Source: Chaenocephalus aceratus (lineage: Eukaryota > Chordata > Actinopteri > Perciformes > Channichthyidae). From it: DNA of 64,000 bases. The stretch covers positions 41,181,668 to 41,245,667 of the forward strand of contig CM043787.1 of assembly GCA_023974075.1 (NCBI GenBank), given 5' to 3'. The position numbers and the translations under genes were made by a program. This document shows, one piece after another, positions 10,110 to 21,354 of the stretch (the stretch's first letter is position 1; every line of letters begins with the position of its first letter). A model generated the notes under the pieces. That model saw only the letters and a program-made list of their open reading frames with translations. It was not told where the DNA came from and did not search any database.

Positions 10110-12050
10110 CACATGTGCAGAATAGACTATTCTAATTGGCGTGTGTCCTGGCAACCCTGTCTCCTAAAAATTACGTTCCCACAGAACTAAACTGCATTCT
10201 CAATTACGTTTAGCTAGAAATGTATTTTTACAACGATTCCAGGGATGCCTGACTTGAGTTTCTAGCACCAGGGAAAGTGGAAAAAGTGCCCCAAATCAGC
10301 GTCTTAATTTACCTAGGGCCTGGTGCTTGGCTTTCGGCATGAAAATTCAGGAAACTCCCCTGAGTTTATTACATATCTCAACTTTGGAGAGGAGTTGGGG
10401 GACAAACGACACATCAAATCACATCTCCACATCAAACCGAAGCTAACTAGAATACTCTTGTCTGCCTAGCATGCGGAGAAATTGGCGTACTCTGTCACCA
10501 CAAGAGCGAGAGTGAAAGCGGCTTAATGGAAGGCTTTGTTCCGTTTTAAGCCGTAACGTTTGACATTCGGAGCAGCAGAGGGATGAATCTGATTGTACTC
10601 TTCGAGGCGATTCCAACGACACCAAGCTCAAAGCTGTCGGACCTTCCTTTGTGCCGTCTAGAGTACTGAGAGACATGAAAACATGACCTTTAACCTTAGT
10701 TTGCGACTTGGTTGAAGGTCACAGCGGCCCCAAATTTTCCAAGCGGGTTCCACACAAGTTAAGTAACACACTCTCAAAGTCTCGGAGCGCCAAGCACCTT
10801 TTTTCAATTTTTTTCAATTTTCTCTCCCTCCCTCGCCAAAGGGTGTCCAATCCTTAGCTCTAGAAAGGATTTTGTGAGAGTTTGACATTAGATTGAAAAA
10901 AAATGTCTGGGTGGGTTACGGTTCCCATATTTTAGATACCTTATCTGGGCCCTATTTAGAGGCCCCTGGTGAAAAAAGTATCTTTCCAGCCCTTTCCAAA
11001 GTCAGGTTATTAAAGATTAAAGATTATTCAACAAAATATTTCAATAACGTGCTTTAACCACTAGGTGTCCCTTACCAATTGGATCAAATATATAAGTCAG
11101 CCGAATTAGTGTTGATACTGAAAGGAGACGTATTGTGTGAAAAGAAATGGAATATGTTGTTTAATTGCTGATATATTTATATTTATTTTATTCTGCTGAG
11201 AAAGTTGAAGATCACGTGACATACACGACAGAAAAAACGTCATTTCTGGGTATTTGTCCACTGGTTTGCCTGTTAACCGTAGGTATCACGTTTGAAGGGA
11301 CGAAACGAAACGTCACGTCATCGCTCGAACGGCCAATCATATCGCGTTTTGAGGAACCAAAAGCCTCCTAACAGAGATGCCTCGATCCTTTCGCACGGAG
11401 GCAACAGTCAAGGTGAACATCTGTGAGTTTCTCCAAAGCGGTTACCATCGGTAAACAGCAAGTAAGTACTGCCCATAATGTGGATTAGTGGTGGATATTA
11501 TGTGCTTTCGATTGCGAACGCCAGTGGAGTAGTGTCGTGTTGGTTTGTACATGGTAGCGAATAGATAGCTAGCGTTAGCTTGATAGCAGCCATGTCCACC
11601 TTCAAGCAGGTGGCCTTAACGTTAGCTTAGCTAGTGCTAGCCAGCGCCGTATATGGCTATGGTAGATGGCTCTGGTGCTAGCCAGCCAACTGTTGCTGAC
11701 TGTTCCATTTGTTGGCGGAAGGCTTATGCTGTATTCGAATGAAAGAGCGAACAATGAATACTTTAACAGGTAAGACTGGCATAATTGCCATTGGTATAAG
11801 CTAGTTAGCTTAGCATTGCTGCCATTGCTTTGTATTCTGACGCCATGGTCTAACTAACTTACTAGTAGGTTAGCTGATGTTAGCTAGCTAATGAATGTTT
11901 CTTGTGCTAGGTGCTTGGTGGTTTCATGACATTGTCTAATCAAATTAGACCTAATCTAAATCGGTGTAAAGTTGGTAGTTAGTTGCTCTTACAATGTTCT
12001 TAATGAATTCCTCACAGACCCTATTGCACATTGGTGTCACCACGTGTCAT
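10110..12050. other. Mostly unassigned; possible CpG-rich first exon near 11290-11470
   Basis: Between 11290 and 11470 CpG density rises (cgaaacgtcacgtcatcgc). There is an inverted CCAAT-type box (gccaatcat) at about 11330, and a good donor sequence (caagtaagtac) at about 11457-11467. This resembles a promoter with a non-coding first exon, of either a host gene or an element. Repeated gctagcgttagct-like short motifs follow at 11560-11900. No protein-coding exon can be joined to it. Confidence 0.35.
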
Positions 12051-12053
12051 CAC

Positions 12054-12110
12054 TAGGGCTGCAACAAACGACTCATTTGATAATCGATCGATTAATCGAT
12101 TATTCGGATC
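12054..12110. mobile_element. Terminal fragment of a hAT-like element (tagggctgcaacaaacg)
   Basis: The sequence tagggctgcaacaaacg followed by a repeated attaatcgatta-type block matches a very common fish hAT-like terminus. Only the end is present; the other end is not in reach. Confidence 0.5.
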
Positions 12111-12133
12111 GTTAAGGTTTTAACTGTACTACT

Positions 12134-12610
12134 CAGGGTTCGTAGGGTGCTTGAAATCCTTGAAAATGCTTGAAATTTGACGTGGTGTTTTCAAGGTTGG
12201 GAAAGTGCTTGAAATTTGGAAATGGTGCTTGAAATTGAGATAAAGTGCTTGAAAATGTAAATGCTTTACTTTTACAATAAATTGCTGTCTGACTGTATAG
12301 TTCGCTTTTTAGATTAAAAGAAAAGAATTGCTTCGCTTCTACATAAAACAGCTCCGCTGCGGCCTTCCCGCGCTATGCGCGCGACCTGCAAGTGTTTGTT
12401 TTAGTGTGACCTGGGCATTCTGATGAGAGATTGATGACTGTGTGCCAGGAGGTTGCAGTTTCAACGAGCGTTGGCTAGCAGAAGACACATATAAGCCATG
12501 GCTAAGACGAGGGTCAAGCCCACGAGTAGCCTCCTGCAAAGTTTGCAAAAATAATGATGCGAGAGTCTGCGCTGACGAGCCACATGAAAGGTATGCCGAA
12601 GTAGAGCATT
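12134..12610 (+). mobile_element. hAT transposon 5' end (CAGGGTTCGTAGGG)
   Basis: Starts with CAGGGTTCGTAGGGTGC and a subterminal block with five repeats of tgcttgaaa. The first coding exon of a hAT protein follows at 12442. No matching 3' terminus was found downstream, so the element is truncated. Confidence 0.66.
12442..12592 (+). pseudogene. hAT first exon, BED-like zinc finger, no ATG
   Basis: Reads PGGCSFNERWLAEDTYKPWL then CKVC, the N-terminal pattern of hAT proteins with a BED-type C2H2-like finger. The expected first codon is GTG at 12442 rather than ATG. After CKVCK a one-base shift is needed to enter the frame that gives ALTSHMK, which supplies the histidine half of the finger. A donor (aaag|gtatgc) follows at about 12592. 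Lost start plus frameshift make it non-coding now. Confidence 0.65.
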
Positions 12611-13360
12611 TTAGATTAGGCTAACGTTGCATGTTACGTTTGTTTAAGCTAACGTTAGCTAGCTGAATAGCGAACTCGATTGAGGGATAATAACAATTGC
12701 AGGGGACAATCATTTCAGAGGAGCGTACCCATGTTAATATGTGCGTTACAGACGCCATCCTGTGGTGTTCAGAGGATGAAGCACTCGCTGCATTTCGTGT
12801 TATCGTCACGAAATATAATCAATTGATTCGACAGAGAGCGATTTTGAAAGCAATGTATTTCTACTGGTAGTATGTTTCGTGCCTAAACCAAATGTGACTT
12901 GCTCTATCGAAATCAGTCACATTGACCCGAAGACACATTTTCGTTCACAAGAAACACCGGCTGTTGTTATGCTTGCTGTGACGTTACATTAGTCCGTTCT
13001 CTGCTTGTAATTATGCCGAAGCTTCAAAGTTGTATTTATCATCTGAATTTGCCGAAACAAGTTTAATATTCTGAAAGCCAATACTTTGTTTATTTGAAAA
13101 CAGATGAAAACAAACAGTCTTTTATATCAAATTGAAGTATTATACAAGTAAAACTACATTTTGCTTTAATCCCATGTAATTGTAGAATGAACACAGTCTT
13201 CCTTTGAAGATGTATAAGTCAGGTGTCTTGAGTAGTACAAATTACCTACAAATCATTGTACACATTTGTAAATATTATTTTCCACTTGTTACCATTGTGA
13301 GTCTATTTTTATGCAGCTCTGCGTGATTTTGTGGCTACAATTCAGACTAATACACTACTA
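12611..13360. other. Non-coding, nothing recognised
   Basis: No stop-free exon with splice sites, no tandem repeat and no terminal inverted repeat was seen. Short gctaacgttagct palindromic motifs occur at about 12645. Confidence 0.5.
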
Positions 13361-13363
13361 CTA

Positions 13364-13640
13364 GAGGTGGAATAAGTACTCAGATCTTGTACTTGAGTAA
13401 AAGTACAAGTACTCAGATCTTGTAGTAAAATTATAAGAACTCAGATCTTGTACTTAGTAAAAGTAGAAGTACCAGAGTGTAGGAATACTCTGTCACAGTA
13501 AAAGTCCTGCATTCAAAATGTTCCTCAAGTAAAAGTAGAAAAGTATTATCATCTAAATATAGTGGAAATAGCGAGAGTAAAAGTAGTCATTGTGCAGATT
13601 GGTCCATTTCGTAGCTGATTGAACCAGGTTGCAGTCTGAT
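13364..13640 (+). mobile_element. Common fish hAT-like MITE (gtacttgagtaaaagta)
   Basis: Contains three copies of actcagatcttgta and the motif taaaagtcctgcattcaaaatg, which I recognise as a widespread non-autonomous fish repeat. The end is not resolved. Confidence 0.6.
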
Positions 13641-13984
13641 TTAACACTGCTCTCAAAACATGCTCAGACATAAAAAGTTGAACTATTTTTTAGCCTCATT
13701 GTAGCCTGTGGCTTACTTGGAGTTTAAGCCTCGCCTAGCGAGCAAAGTTTCAATCACTCAATACTTTCATCAACACTACTCTGGATGATAAAGGATTACC
13801 AAACTCTCTCTCCCTTGCCTCTTCACAATGTTTACAGGTTCGCAATGTTTATAGGTTTGAAATGTTTATAGGTTTGTTTGAAATGTTTATAGGTTATTGC
13901 AATGCGTAATGTTATTTCTCTGAAAACACAATTTTTTTAAATCTTATTTTACTAATATACTATTCTAGCCTAAATTAGCTTCTA

Positions 13985-14142
13985 CTTTTACCTGCATTTT
14001 GTACACTGTCCTGTTTTGCACTTGTCCTGTCTTGTCCCTGCACCCTGTCCAATGTTGTCTTTACATCAGTACCTACCAGCAACACATTTCTAGTATGTTG
14101 TGAAACTACATGGCGAATAAACAGATATTGTATCTTGTATCT
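13985..14142 (+). mobile_element. LINE 3' tail with (TTGTATC)n end
   Basis: A pyrimidine-rich 3' UTR-like segment contains aataaac and ends in attgtatcttgtatctt, the short tandem tail typical of 5'-truncated fish LINEs. No ORF remains, so the clade is unknown. Confidence 0.4.
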
Positions 14143-15010
14143 TCCTCTAGGCCTACTGATTGCCTGCCTGGTGTTGACCGACGCGACGAGGTGTATTTCC
14201 TAAATCCTAAATCCAATCCGCGGATTGCTTCCTAGTTGGAGGTAGGCCTAGTATGCAACACAGACCGTAGTTTATAGACTGTGCATAACTGCAGTCCCCA
14301 GCTCCAGTGCTTCCCTCCATGAAGTATTGAAGCTCAGACATTTGTTACCTGTGCAGCACACCTGAGATTAATCACTTCATCCAATACTGTTTGACAGTAC
14401 ATTTATGTGAGCTTACCTCTCTTGCTTCCCCGTGGTGGTTTTTTACTGCCTCTATTCCAGATTTGACATCCTCGTGATCCTGGTGTGCGTCCTCGAGGAA
14501 ATTGCTAGTGACTGTTCGAGTGTTGTTGCAGCTAAGGTAGTTAACATTTCGATATGATTGTGTGACTGCGGTCTCGTCTAAATGGGATGCTCGACTACCT
14601 GACCTTGAACACCTTTACAACATGCTCATGTTCATAATCTGCATGCAAACTGAAACATTCCTTTTGTTGGTTGCCTTTGTAATTTCTCCTTTCTCTGGTC
14701 TAACTTTTTTCTAGGTCATCAGAGAGGCCAACCATCCTCTTCAGTGTCAGGCAGCCAGGCTAACCGTCCTGTTCAGTGTCAGGCAGATTGAATTATGTTT
14801 GGGTAGGTAACTAGTTACCACGCACAACAATGTTCCACTGTAAATATATTGGATGTCAAACTATGATTCCTATCCCTAGGTGTGTGAGGTGGTGCCCAGC
14901 AGAGTTACCAGAGGGGGAGACCGAGGCAACGTTGGAGGATTCGAAAAGGGATCTGCGGAACATCTACTCAGGCATGCAATCTACTTTATTTTTGGTGAAT
15001 TGACACCTAA
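14143..15010. other. Unassigned sequence with one exon-like frame
   Basis: At 14717-14790 a 30-bp unit (taaccgtcctgttcagtgtcaggcag-like) is duplicated head to tail. At 14880-14978 an acceptor-like tatccctag precedes a plus-strand frame reading CVRWCPAELPEGETEATLE, which looks protein-like but which I cannot name. Confidence 0.35.
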
Positions 15011-15429
15011 ATAAACATCCCACATTAAGCAAAAAGGCCACCTTAATATTCAGAATGAGTAACTAGAAAATGCATTTCCTGCAGAAAATGCGTGCGAATG
15101 CTGTAAACGGTGAACATTTATGGCCGAATTTAGCTGAAAATGCAGAAAAAGCTGAATGTGTTATTAGCTGAATGGTAGCTGCTTTTAGCAAAAGAAAATG
15201 CAGAAAAAGCTTAATATTTCAAAGAAAAGGTTTAAAAAAAGGTATAAACAACAACATGTATAGCCTTGATGTCCTGAAATAGCTGAATAATGTAATAGTT
15301 GAATGGTTTCTGCAGCTGAAAATAGGCTGAAGGAGTTAAATATCAGATATAAGTAGTAGTGAATGAATTTGTATTAAGATGAGAAAATAATGTAAAAAGG
15401 CTTGGGAAAGCAGAAGAATATTTGAACTG

Positions 15430-15936
15430 CAAACTTTTGAACTAACTTGATGGTGAATGGTCTGTCGCCATGGCAAAGGCATTTGATGACATCCCATAAT
15501 ACTCTTAGATGTGTTGATGGCTGCATTGTTACCAAACATGTGAAGTTTTGGGCCATTTCGAGTATTTTCACTGAAGTTATGAGAGAACCGTGTTTCATGG
15601 TGAGCATTGTTTTGCCATGGCAACGGCATTTGAAGAAATCTCAAAACTGTCCTGGAGATGTCTTCACGGCTGGACTGTTGGCACACATGTGAAGTTTGAG
15701 CACTCTTTGAACATTTGCATAGGAGTTATAGTGACATCATATTTTATTGCGAGGGATGCGTTTCCATGGAAACGGCATATGGTGAGATCTCAGATTTGGC
15801 GTAGAGCTGTTGAGGCATGGACCGGTGATATACAAGTGAAGATTGGGGACGATTGGACTGTGTCCATTGGACTTATAGCGACATCATGTTTTATGGCGAG
15901 GGATGCGTTTCCATGGAAACGGCATATGGTGAGATC
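15430..15936. repeat. Tandem array of about 148-bp units
   Basis: A ccatgg(c/a)aa core recurs at 15468, 15615, 15764 and 15911, spacings of 147, 149 and 147 bp. The surrounding unit includes acatgtgaag(t) and a gcgagggatgcgtttccatg block. The last two units are the most alike. The array stops exactly where the next repeat (CAGGGTGGGAATTTC) begins. The 165-codon frame across it is treated as an artefact of the repeat. Confidence 0.8.
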
Positions 15937-16382
15937 CAGGGTGGGAATTTCACGACGGCCATGGCCGTCGTTGCCCTGCCCTGTGAAAAAAAATGCAATT
16001 CACGGCCAAAGTGGCCTTTGTGCCCCTGTCAAAAATTCCAGTGTAAATAACGCCAGTGAAGTTAGACTAGTACGCGCAGTAGTATAGTCCCGTGCCTGTG
16101 GATCAGAGCGATTGCTCTGCTGTGATTGTTCTGCCAGACATGCCATGTAAACAACGCGAGTGAAGTCATATTAGTGCGCGCAGTCCCGCTGTTATTGTTC
16201 CGTCAGACATGCCGGTAGGTGCCCGACAGCCTCCTCCTCAGCCGCGGGAGCAAGAGAAGCACAGGTAAGCAAGCGGACCAAGCTGTTTTGATATGATGTG
16301 GTAGTATTTGAAAGGACTTAACATTTACGTGTTTATAGAAAGTACTATTGATAGGTAATTATCATTGTATTAGCCTATTTAA

Positions 16383-18373
16383 AGAGCCTGTGACAGCATC
16401 CCAACAACTGTTGTGCAATGAAATATTGGGCTACTAGTAATCTCGAACCGTCAGTTTAAAAAAGAAAAAGCGATACCGTTCCGTTAAAGATCAATAATTT
16501 CGAACATCGCGGGGAAATTCCTTCAACTCATTTTGAAGTTTTGGGGGAAGCCGGAAGTGACGTCAATGCGGGAACGCTTCGAGAGCCAAACACGGACAAA
16601 GTGTGTTGTCATGCGTAGAAATGGTGAATTACTGAGATTAGGCACGTTAATAACGTTTTAATGAAGTTGACTACAGTATATTCATATTTGTCAGTGCTTT
16701 CATGTCATAAAACATAAATGATCGTGGTGAAGATGATGATTACATTTGGATTAAAAATCGGGAGTGAGAGCTGCTGAATTTCCTCCCGTCGGATGTGATA
16801 AAAACAAATCGATTATTTTTGTGGTTGTAAACTCAAGTGGATGAAACTACATTTATTAGTGCTTTCATGTCAATTCGGCGAACATATGATACATTAAATG
16901 ATCGTGAGGATGATGATTTAAAAATCGTTTGTTTGAGCCGGTCTGCATTTCCTGATGAGAAACAAACCGATGCTTTTTGTAGTTGTAGTACACCAACAAC
17001 ATGGATTAAACGTGTGTTTTTTTTACCACAATGTTGGGGAAATAAATGGATAAAATGCACGGATTATTATTATTCCCACTCCGATCGGGTCACTAGGTCC
17101 ACCGGTTCCCCGCAGCGAGGCTCCCCCGTTGACAGTTTACGTGGGCTGGGTGCAGTGGCGGACTGGCCATCGGGACGAATCCCGATGGGCCGGTACGGAA
17201 GTGGGCCGGTCGGATAAGTAACTAGCACATCCCCCATAGGCGGCGCGTGAGGCTCAGGTTTGAGAAGGCTAAATAACTTCTTTTACCTGCCGCTGCCCGC
17301 CTCCGGCGTCTATAGAAAAGAGATCAACTCAGTGTGCGGAGTTTAAATCTCTCAAGTCATATTACAGGATAAAGGAAATACAGTTTAAACTGCCGTATGC
17401 AGAGAAGACGCCGACGTGTCGCACTTATCATTCATATTACATCATCGATCATATAATATCATAATATATCATACATTTCCTTATCTGAGTCAGCTTCTCC
17501 AGCCTCATCTGGCCGTGCAACACTCACAGTGTCACGGACTGTATGCAGAAGTATTATTTAACACATTATGTTGACGAAACACTCGAGACAAATGTAATTA
17601 AAGTCAGATCCACTCGTGTCTTAGACGTGAACGCGCTCTCAGCTGGAGAGAGAAACCCTGGCTTGATTTACCGAGTTGATAACCAGCGTCGTAGGACCGC
17701 TTAGCGAGATCTCGTTTGTTAGTTGTTGTTGTTAGTTTGTTTGTTACTCAAACATATCCAGGGTCTGTTGAACTGGCTTCGTAGTACAGGGCACAGGTGG
17801 CTAGCAGCGCTAATGTCAAAGACACAGACATTATACATTATATTTGTATTTTACCAGGATGCAGTGACACAAATATTTACATATTTACATTTACTATGGC
17901 CGGTCGAGAGTCCCGGGATGATTTTTAGTCCCATTCCACCACTGGCTACATGACCGTATGATCGCCCATATTGACGCACCTCATTCCTAAACTTCTAACA
18001 GATACAACATAACATCCTTCAGCCTCATATGAGCTCTCAGACACGTTCAACATTAACCTGTCATCGCTGTCTGAGCTTGCTGTTGTGTGCGCCGCGTGCG
18101 TTTACATCTGACTGTATATATAAAGGTTTACATGCAGATGCTGGCATCCTGGACGGTGCAGCTGGAGCGCTGTGCCCGCAATGACGTCACCCATCATTTG
18201 GCGGGACTTGAAGAATCCGCGAGAAGATCCAGAAAATTGGCAACATTTAAGGGCAGATTAATGGTTATCAAAGTACAAATATCCAAAATCAGTTCAGTAA
18301 CGGCTTTCAAGGGGACAATATGTACTCAAATTGATGGGTTTGGATGATGGGGGAAAACCGTGTCACAGGCTCT
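16383..18373. mobile_element. TTAA-flanked Kolobok-like non-autonomous element, 1,991 bp
   Basis: Terminal repeats AGAGCCTGTGACA and TGTCACAGGCTCT are perfect over 13 bp and flanked by TTAA at 16379-16382 and 18374-18377. TGACGTCA occurs at 16558-16565 and 18182-18189, 175 and 184 bp from the two ends. An imperfect internal duplication of about 165 bp covers 16676-16830 and 16846-16990 (shared gtgctttcatgtca and taaatgatcgtg). About 790 bp of its length is a nested hAT MITE. Confidence 0.85.
17153..17944. mobile_element. hAT-like MITE nested in the TTAA element, 792 bp
   Basis: Begins CAGTGGCGGACTGGCCATCG and ends CATTCCACCACTG, imperfect inverted ends of a common fish hAT MITE. Flanking octamers gctgggtg and gctacatg agree at five of eight positions, in keeping with an old 8-bp duplication. 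Confidence 0.62.
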
Positions 18374-19189
18374 TTAAAGTCGACTCGTTAGTACATTTTG
18401 TCATGAAAACTAGCGATAGCTAGCTAGTTTGGATAGCGCTAACGTCTTCCCTTCAAGGGGTCTACATCTAGTGTTGCTTCTACAAGCTAGCAGATAGCTG
18501 TCACCTTTGAATCTAGTATTGTTCTTGCTAAGCGGTTTTGATATAATACATGACTGACTTATGTGGTTTATGGCTGAACTTAACGTATACGTTTAAGAAA
18601 CACTATTGCTATTCATTCAGGCATTTGTAAAACGACTGGCGTTGACGTTAGTGCTACACTTTTCCGTCATGTTGATTGACTAGCGATAGCTGGTGAGCTA
18701 TCATCACTAGTTAGGAGGATACGTCTCTCTTTGAAGGAATTGTAGGGGTTACTTTTGGAATCCTTCTCATATGATTTTCTGGGCTTTTGGAACTAAAATT
18801 CTGACATTTCTGTGAGATGATGCATAATGTTTCAGTTTATCCTATAGTTAAGTTGTGGGTTTTTGCTGGCATCATGTGGGTGATTCAAACTCTGAAATAG
18901 CAGCTTGATTCACACTTGATCAAATGTAAAACAGCGCTGATGTAATCCAAGTATTTAGAATACGGTAATTAGATGGAGTAATGTAACGGAATATGTTACA
19001 AATGACATTTTAGAGCATGTATTCTGTAACTCCTGCTTAATACATCATTAATGTTTCTTGGTGAATGAGAATGTCACGGTATTAATCTGAAAGGTAAAAC
19101 CAGCGTCATGTGGCCTTTGTGCCCTTGAAAAAAATGTGAACGGGAAGGCCAAATGGCCTTGCCCCTAAAATGACGAAATTCCAAGCCTG

Positions 19190-19577
19190 TGAAGCCTTCT
19201 GGGTGGATGCTATCCACTGAGGGACAAGTGGTAATGGGCCCACACCCATTTTTTTGCATGGGGTAGCTGCTTTATTCAGCAGCTACTATGTCTTCATCCT
19301 CAAATATCCCGTTGGATCATGCACACTGGAGTTCATCCAAAGGTATTGTAACACTCAAACACATGATCAATGTCATCAGTAAGACTTATCATGCAAAGTT
19401 GTGTTTCACTATCTGGCTATTAAGTCCATGCCTTTCTACAGAGGCCATAAAGTAGATTAAATGCTTTGAGTATGAAGCCTGGAACCAACTATGCGAATTG
19501 GGACCACACCATCACTTGATGTTGCTGGGCTATCTTGTTAAAAAATTGACATAATGGTTTAATTCACATTATAGTAT
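19190..19577. other. Short unassigned interval
   Basis: A plus-strand frame beginning ATG at 19290 (MSSSSNIPLDHAHWSSSK) ends at a donor-like aaag|gtattg. It may be a first exon of an unrecognised element. Nothing else seen. Confidence 0.3.
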
Positions 19578-20960
19578 CAGTGTTTCCCACAGATCTGAAA
19601 TATACTGGGGGTGGTGGCAGCGGGGGGGATGGGGTGCCCGAAAAAAAAAAAAAGTTTTAACAACATGTTTATTTATTGACTTTTCATTCCTGTATAATCA
19701 TTTTGCGCAAAGATGCACTGTTTGTCAGAGCACTTCATCCTTCTGGGATTTCATGAAGAAGGTCCAACGCCTGTGTGTATGGGAACACCTCTGGTGCTGG
19801 TCCATTAACTGCCAGTGTTTCCCACAGATCTGTTTCCCACATATCTGAAGTAGTGGTGGTAGGGGTGGGGGGGTGTGGTGGGGGGGTGTGTGTGTGAGGT
19901 GACGTGCAACAACATCATTAACCTTTCTGTTGGTCGCTTGTTAGCAGACCCTTCACGCGATGGCAGAGCGAACAGGTACAGGCAGGGCCCATAATGATAG
20001 CCCTTTAGTTTAAATCTACTACCCACACATGAACATATGGAAATGGGTTACTATTTAAAAAAATAAATGTATTTAGGAACCTATCCATGTGATTTTTAGT
20101 GGGGGTCGACCTCAAATCCTCTATGGGGGTCCAGGGGCATGCCCCCACGGTAAGATATTATTTTTTTTTGGAGTTAAATGCATCAATCTGCTGCATTTTG
20201 AGGGGAAAATATAGAGACTAGATCTATGGAAACACCTATATTAAACAGAACTGTATACATTTCAATAATCATAAAATCATGGCCATAACCAATAACATAC
20301 CATTTCCAATATGAAAAAAACACTGAAACTTGTTTATTAATTTTTTTTTGGTTCATTTATAGTTGTGAGTGTGTCTGTGCTCCTGAATCAGCCTCTCCTG
20401 TCTCCCTCCTTTCCCCCCTGCTCCTCTTTGAGGCAGCAGCAAAGACTAGTTTTCTCTCAACAAGTTTTAAAAGTGTATCTTACCTTTTTTCACCTTAATA
20501 TGTGTTTACATAACTGGTGACCACACCGTTTGAGACCCACTGAGAACTTAGACTAAGTTAACTATCTAAACACTCAGAGTCCTTTACCTCACCTGAGCTG
20601 AGCTTATCCCGAGCTTGAATGACACACAGAGACCAATCAAGGGCTTTGATTTATGATCTGTATGACAGTGGCCATGTCGGCAGGCCACATCATGTGGACA
20701 GCCAGTCACCCTGTGTGAGGCAGGCCACTTAACAGGCCAGAAGGAGGCGAGATCAGTGCAAGGGAGCGAGGGATCATTGACCACAATTAATAAATCGCAG
20801 ATGGCGTCGTGGTCACGGACGAATAAAAAAAAAAATTATAACGTTTTTTTTTTTTTATTATTATTTAAAAAAAAAACCTAAATGGGTCGCGAAATATACT
20901 TGGGCGGCCGTTAATATACCTGGGCGGCCCGCCCAAGTATAGTCTGTGTGGGAAACCCTG
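19578..20960. mobile_element. hAT-like element with 5-bp AGTAT duplication
   Basis: The left end CAGTGTTTCCCACAGA and the reverse complement of the right end CAGGGTTTCCCACACAGA are inverted repeats. The five bases AGTAT flank both sides (19573-19577, 20961-20965). A second copy of the left terminus lies at 19813, suggesting an internal duplication or a nested relative. It is non-coding. The interior holds a G-rich stretch at 19860-19890 and A/T homopolymers near 20825-20875. Confidence 0.7.
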
Positions 20961-21179
20961 AGTATGGCTTCAAAATTCAGATAAGTAAGTAAACCTTATG
21001 TTAGAGGTACCTGAGGCACTCTGATAGGCTACAAATAATGTTATTGTGAGAGGATGATCCAAAAGGTTTGGACTAGCAACAGTCGGTGTGGGAAAAGACA
21101 CAGGTGAACACCTTGATAAATGCTGCCTGCAATACATGAGTCTATTTAAAACTGAAACTTATCTTTGCTTATTAACAGA

Positions 21180-21289
21180 TGCTTTTTGGGCATCAACCCG
21201 GAGAAAGGCTCCAAGGCAAAGAAGCGAAGCTCCATTAACCCTCACGTGAGCACCCTTCACCGGAAGCTGATAGACTTAGAATGGTCTGC
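21180..21289 (+). pseudogene. Unidentified exon-like frame after a good acceptor
   Basis: A pyrimidine-rich stretch and tattaacag precede a frame reading CFLGINPEKGSKAKKRSSIN and on to LHRKLIDLEW, stopped by TAG at 21291. The basic lysine-rich stretch could be a nuclear targeting signal. I cannot assign it to a family. It lies immediately upstream of the nuclear-receptor-like fragment and just outside the Kolobok element, in what is left of the pre-insertion sequence. Confidence 0.35.
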
Positions 21290-21292
21290 ATA

Positions 21293-21354
21293 GACTGCAT
21301 GGTGTGCGGGTAAAAGTCCAGTGGGAAGCATTACGGTCAGTTCACCTGCGAGGG
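21293..21354 (+). pseudogene. COUP-TF (NR2F)-like DNA-binding-domain fragment
   Basis: Twenty-one codons read DCMVCG, a stop (TAA at 21311), then KSSGKHYGQFTCEG. This is the first zinc finger of NR2F nuclear receptors apart from the stop that replaces the aspartate codon; the GQF variant points to the COUP-TF branch. Homology ends abruptly at 21354, before the P-box residues, and a transposon starts 25 bp later. It is too short to function and has no other receptor sequence around it. Confidence 0.6.

Larger units (their letters stand above)
15937..19189. mobile_element. Probable hAT-like outer element of a three-level nest
   Basis: The left end CAGGGTGGGAATTTCACG and right end (reverse complement CAGGCTTGGAATTTCGTC) form imperfect inverted repeats with related subterminal blocks (ggccaaagtggcctttgtg / aaggccaaatggcc). 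The 8-bp flanks do not match, so the two ends could come from two related copies. Sequences on each side of the inner TTAA element also resemble each other (gttttgatat...acttaac), which supports that alternative. A short exon-like frame ending cacag|gtaagc lies at 16209-16264. Confidence 0.45.

Noticed and set aside
11378..11455. Short frame beginning MPRSFRTEAT
   Set aside because: Only 25 codons; similarity to a known start peptide is limited to four residues.
15590..16087. 165-codon plus-strand frame
   Set aside because: It is created by the 148-bp tandem array and continues into a different repeat; the repeated peptide follows DNA unit edges.
16837..17217. 126-codon plus-strand frame with acidic segment and CSCS
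   Set aside because: Crosses the boundary between the TTAA element and the nested hAT MITE, and its start is in an internal duplication; no domain.
19860..19890. G-rich run as a quadruplex regulatory site
   Set aside because: Could fold, but it lies in a decayed transposon with no promoter; not supported beyond composition.
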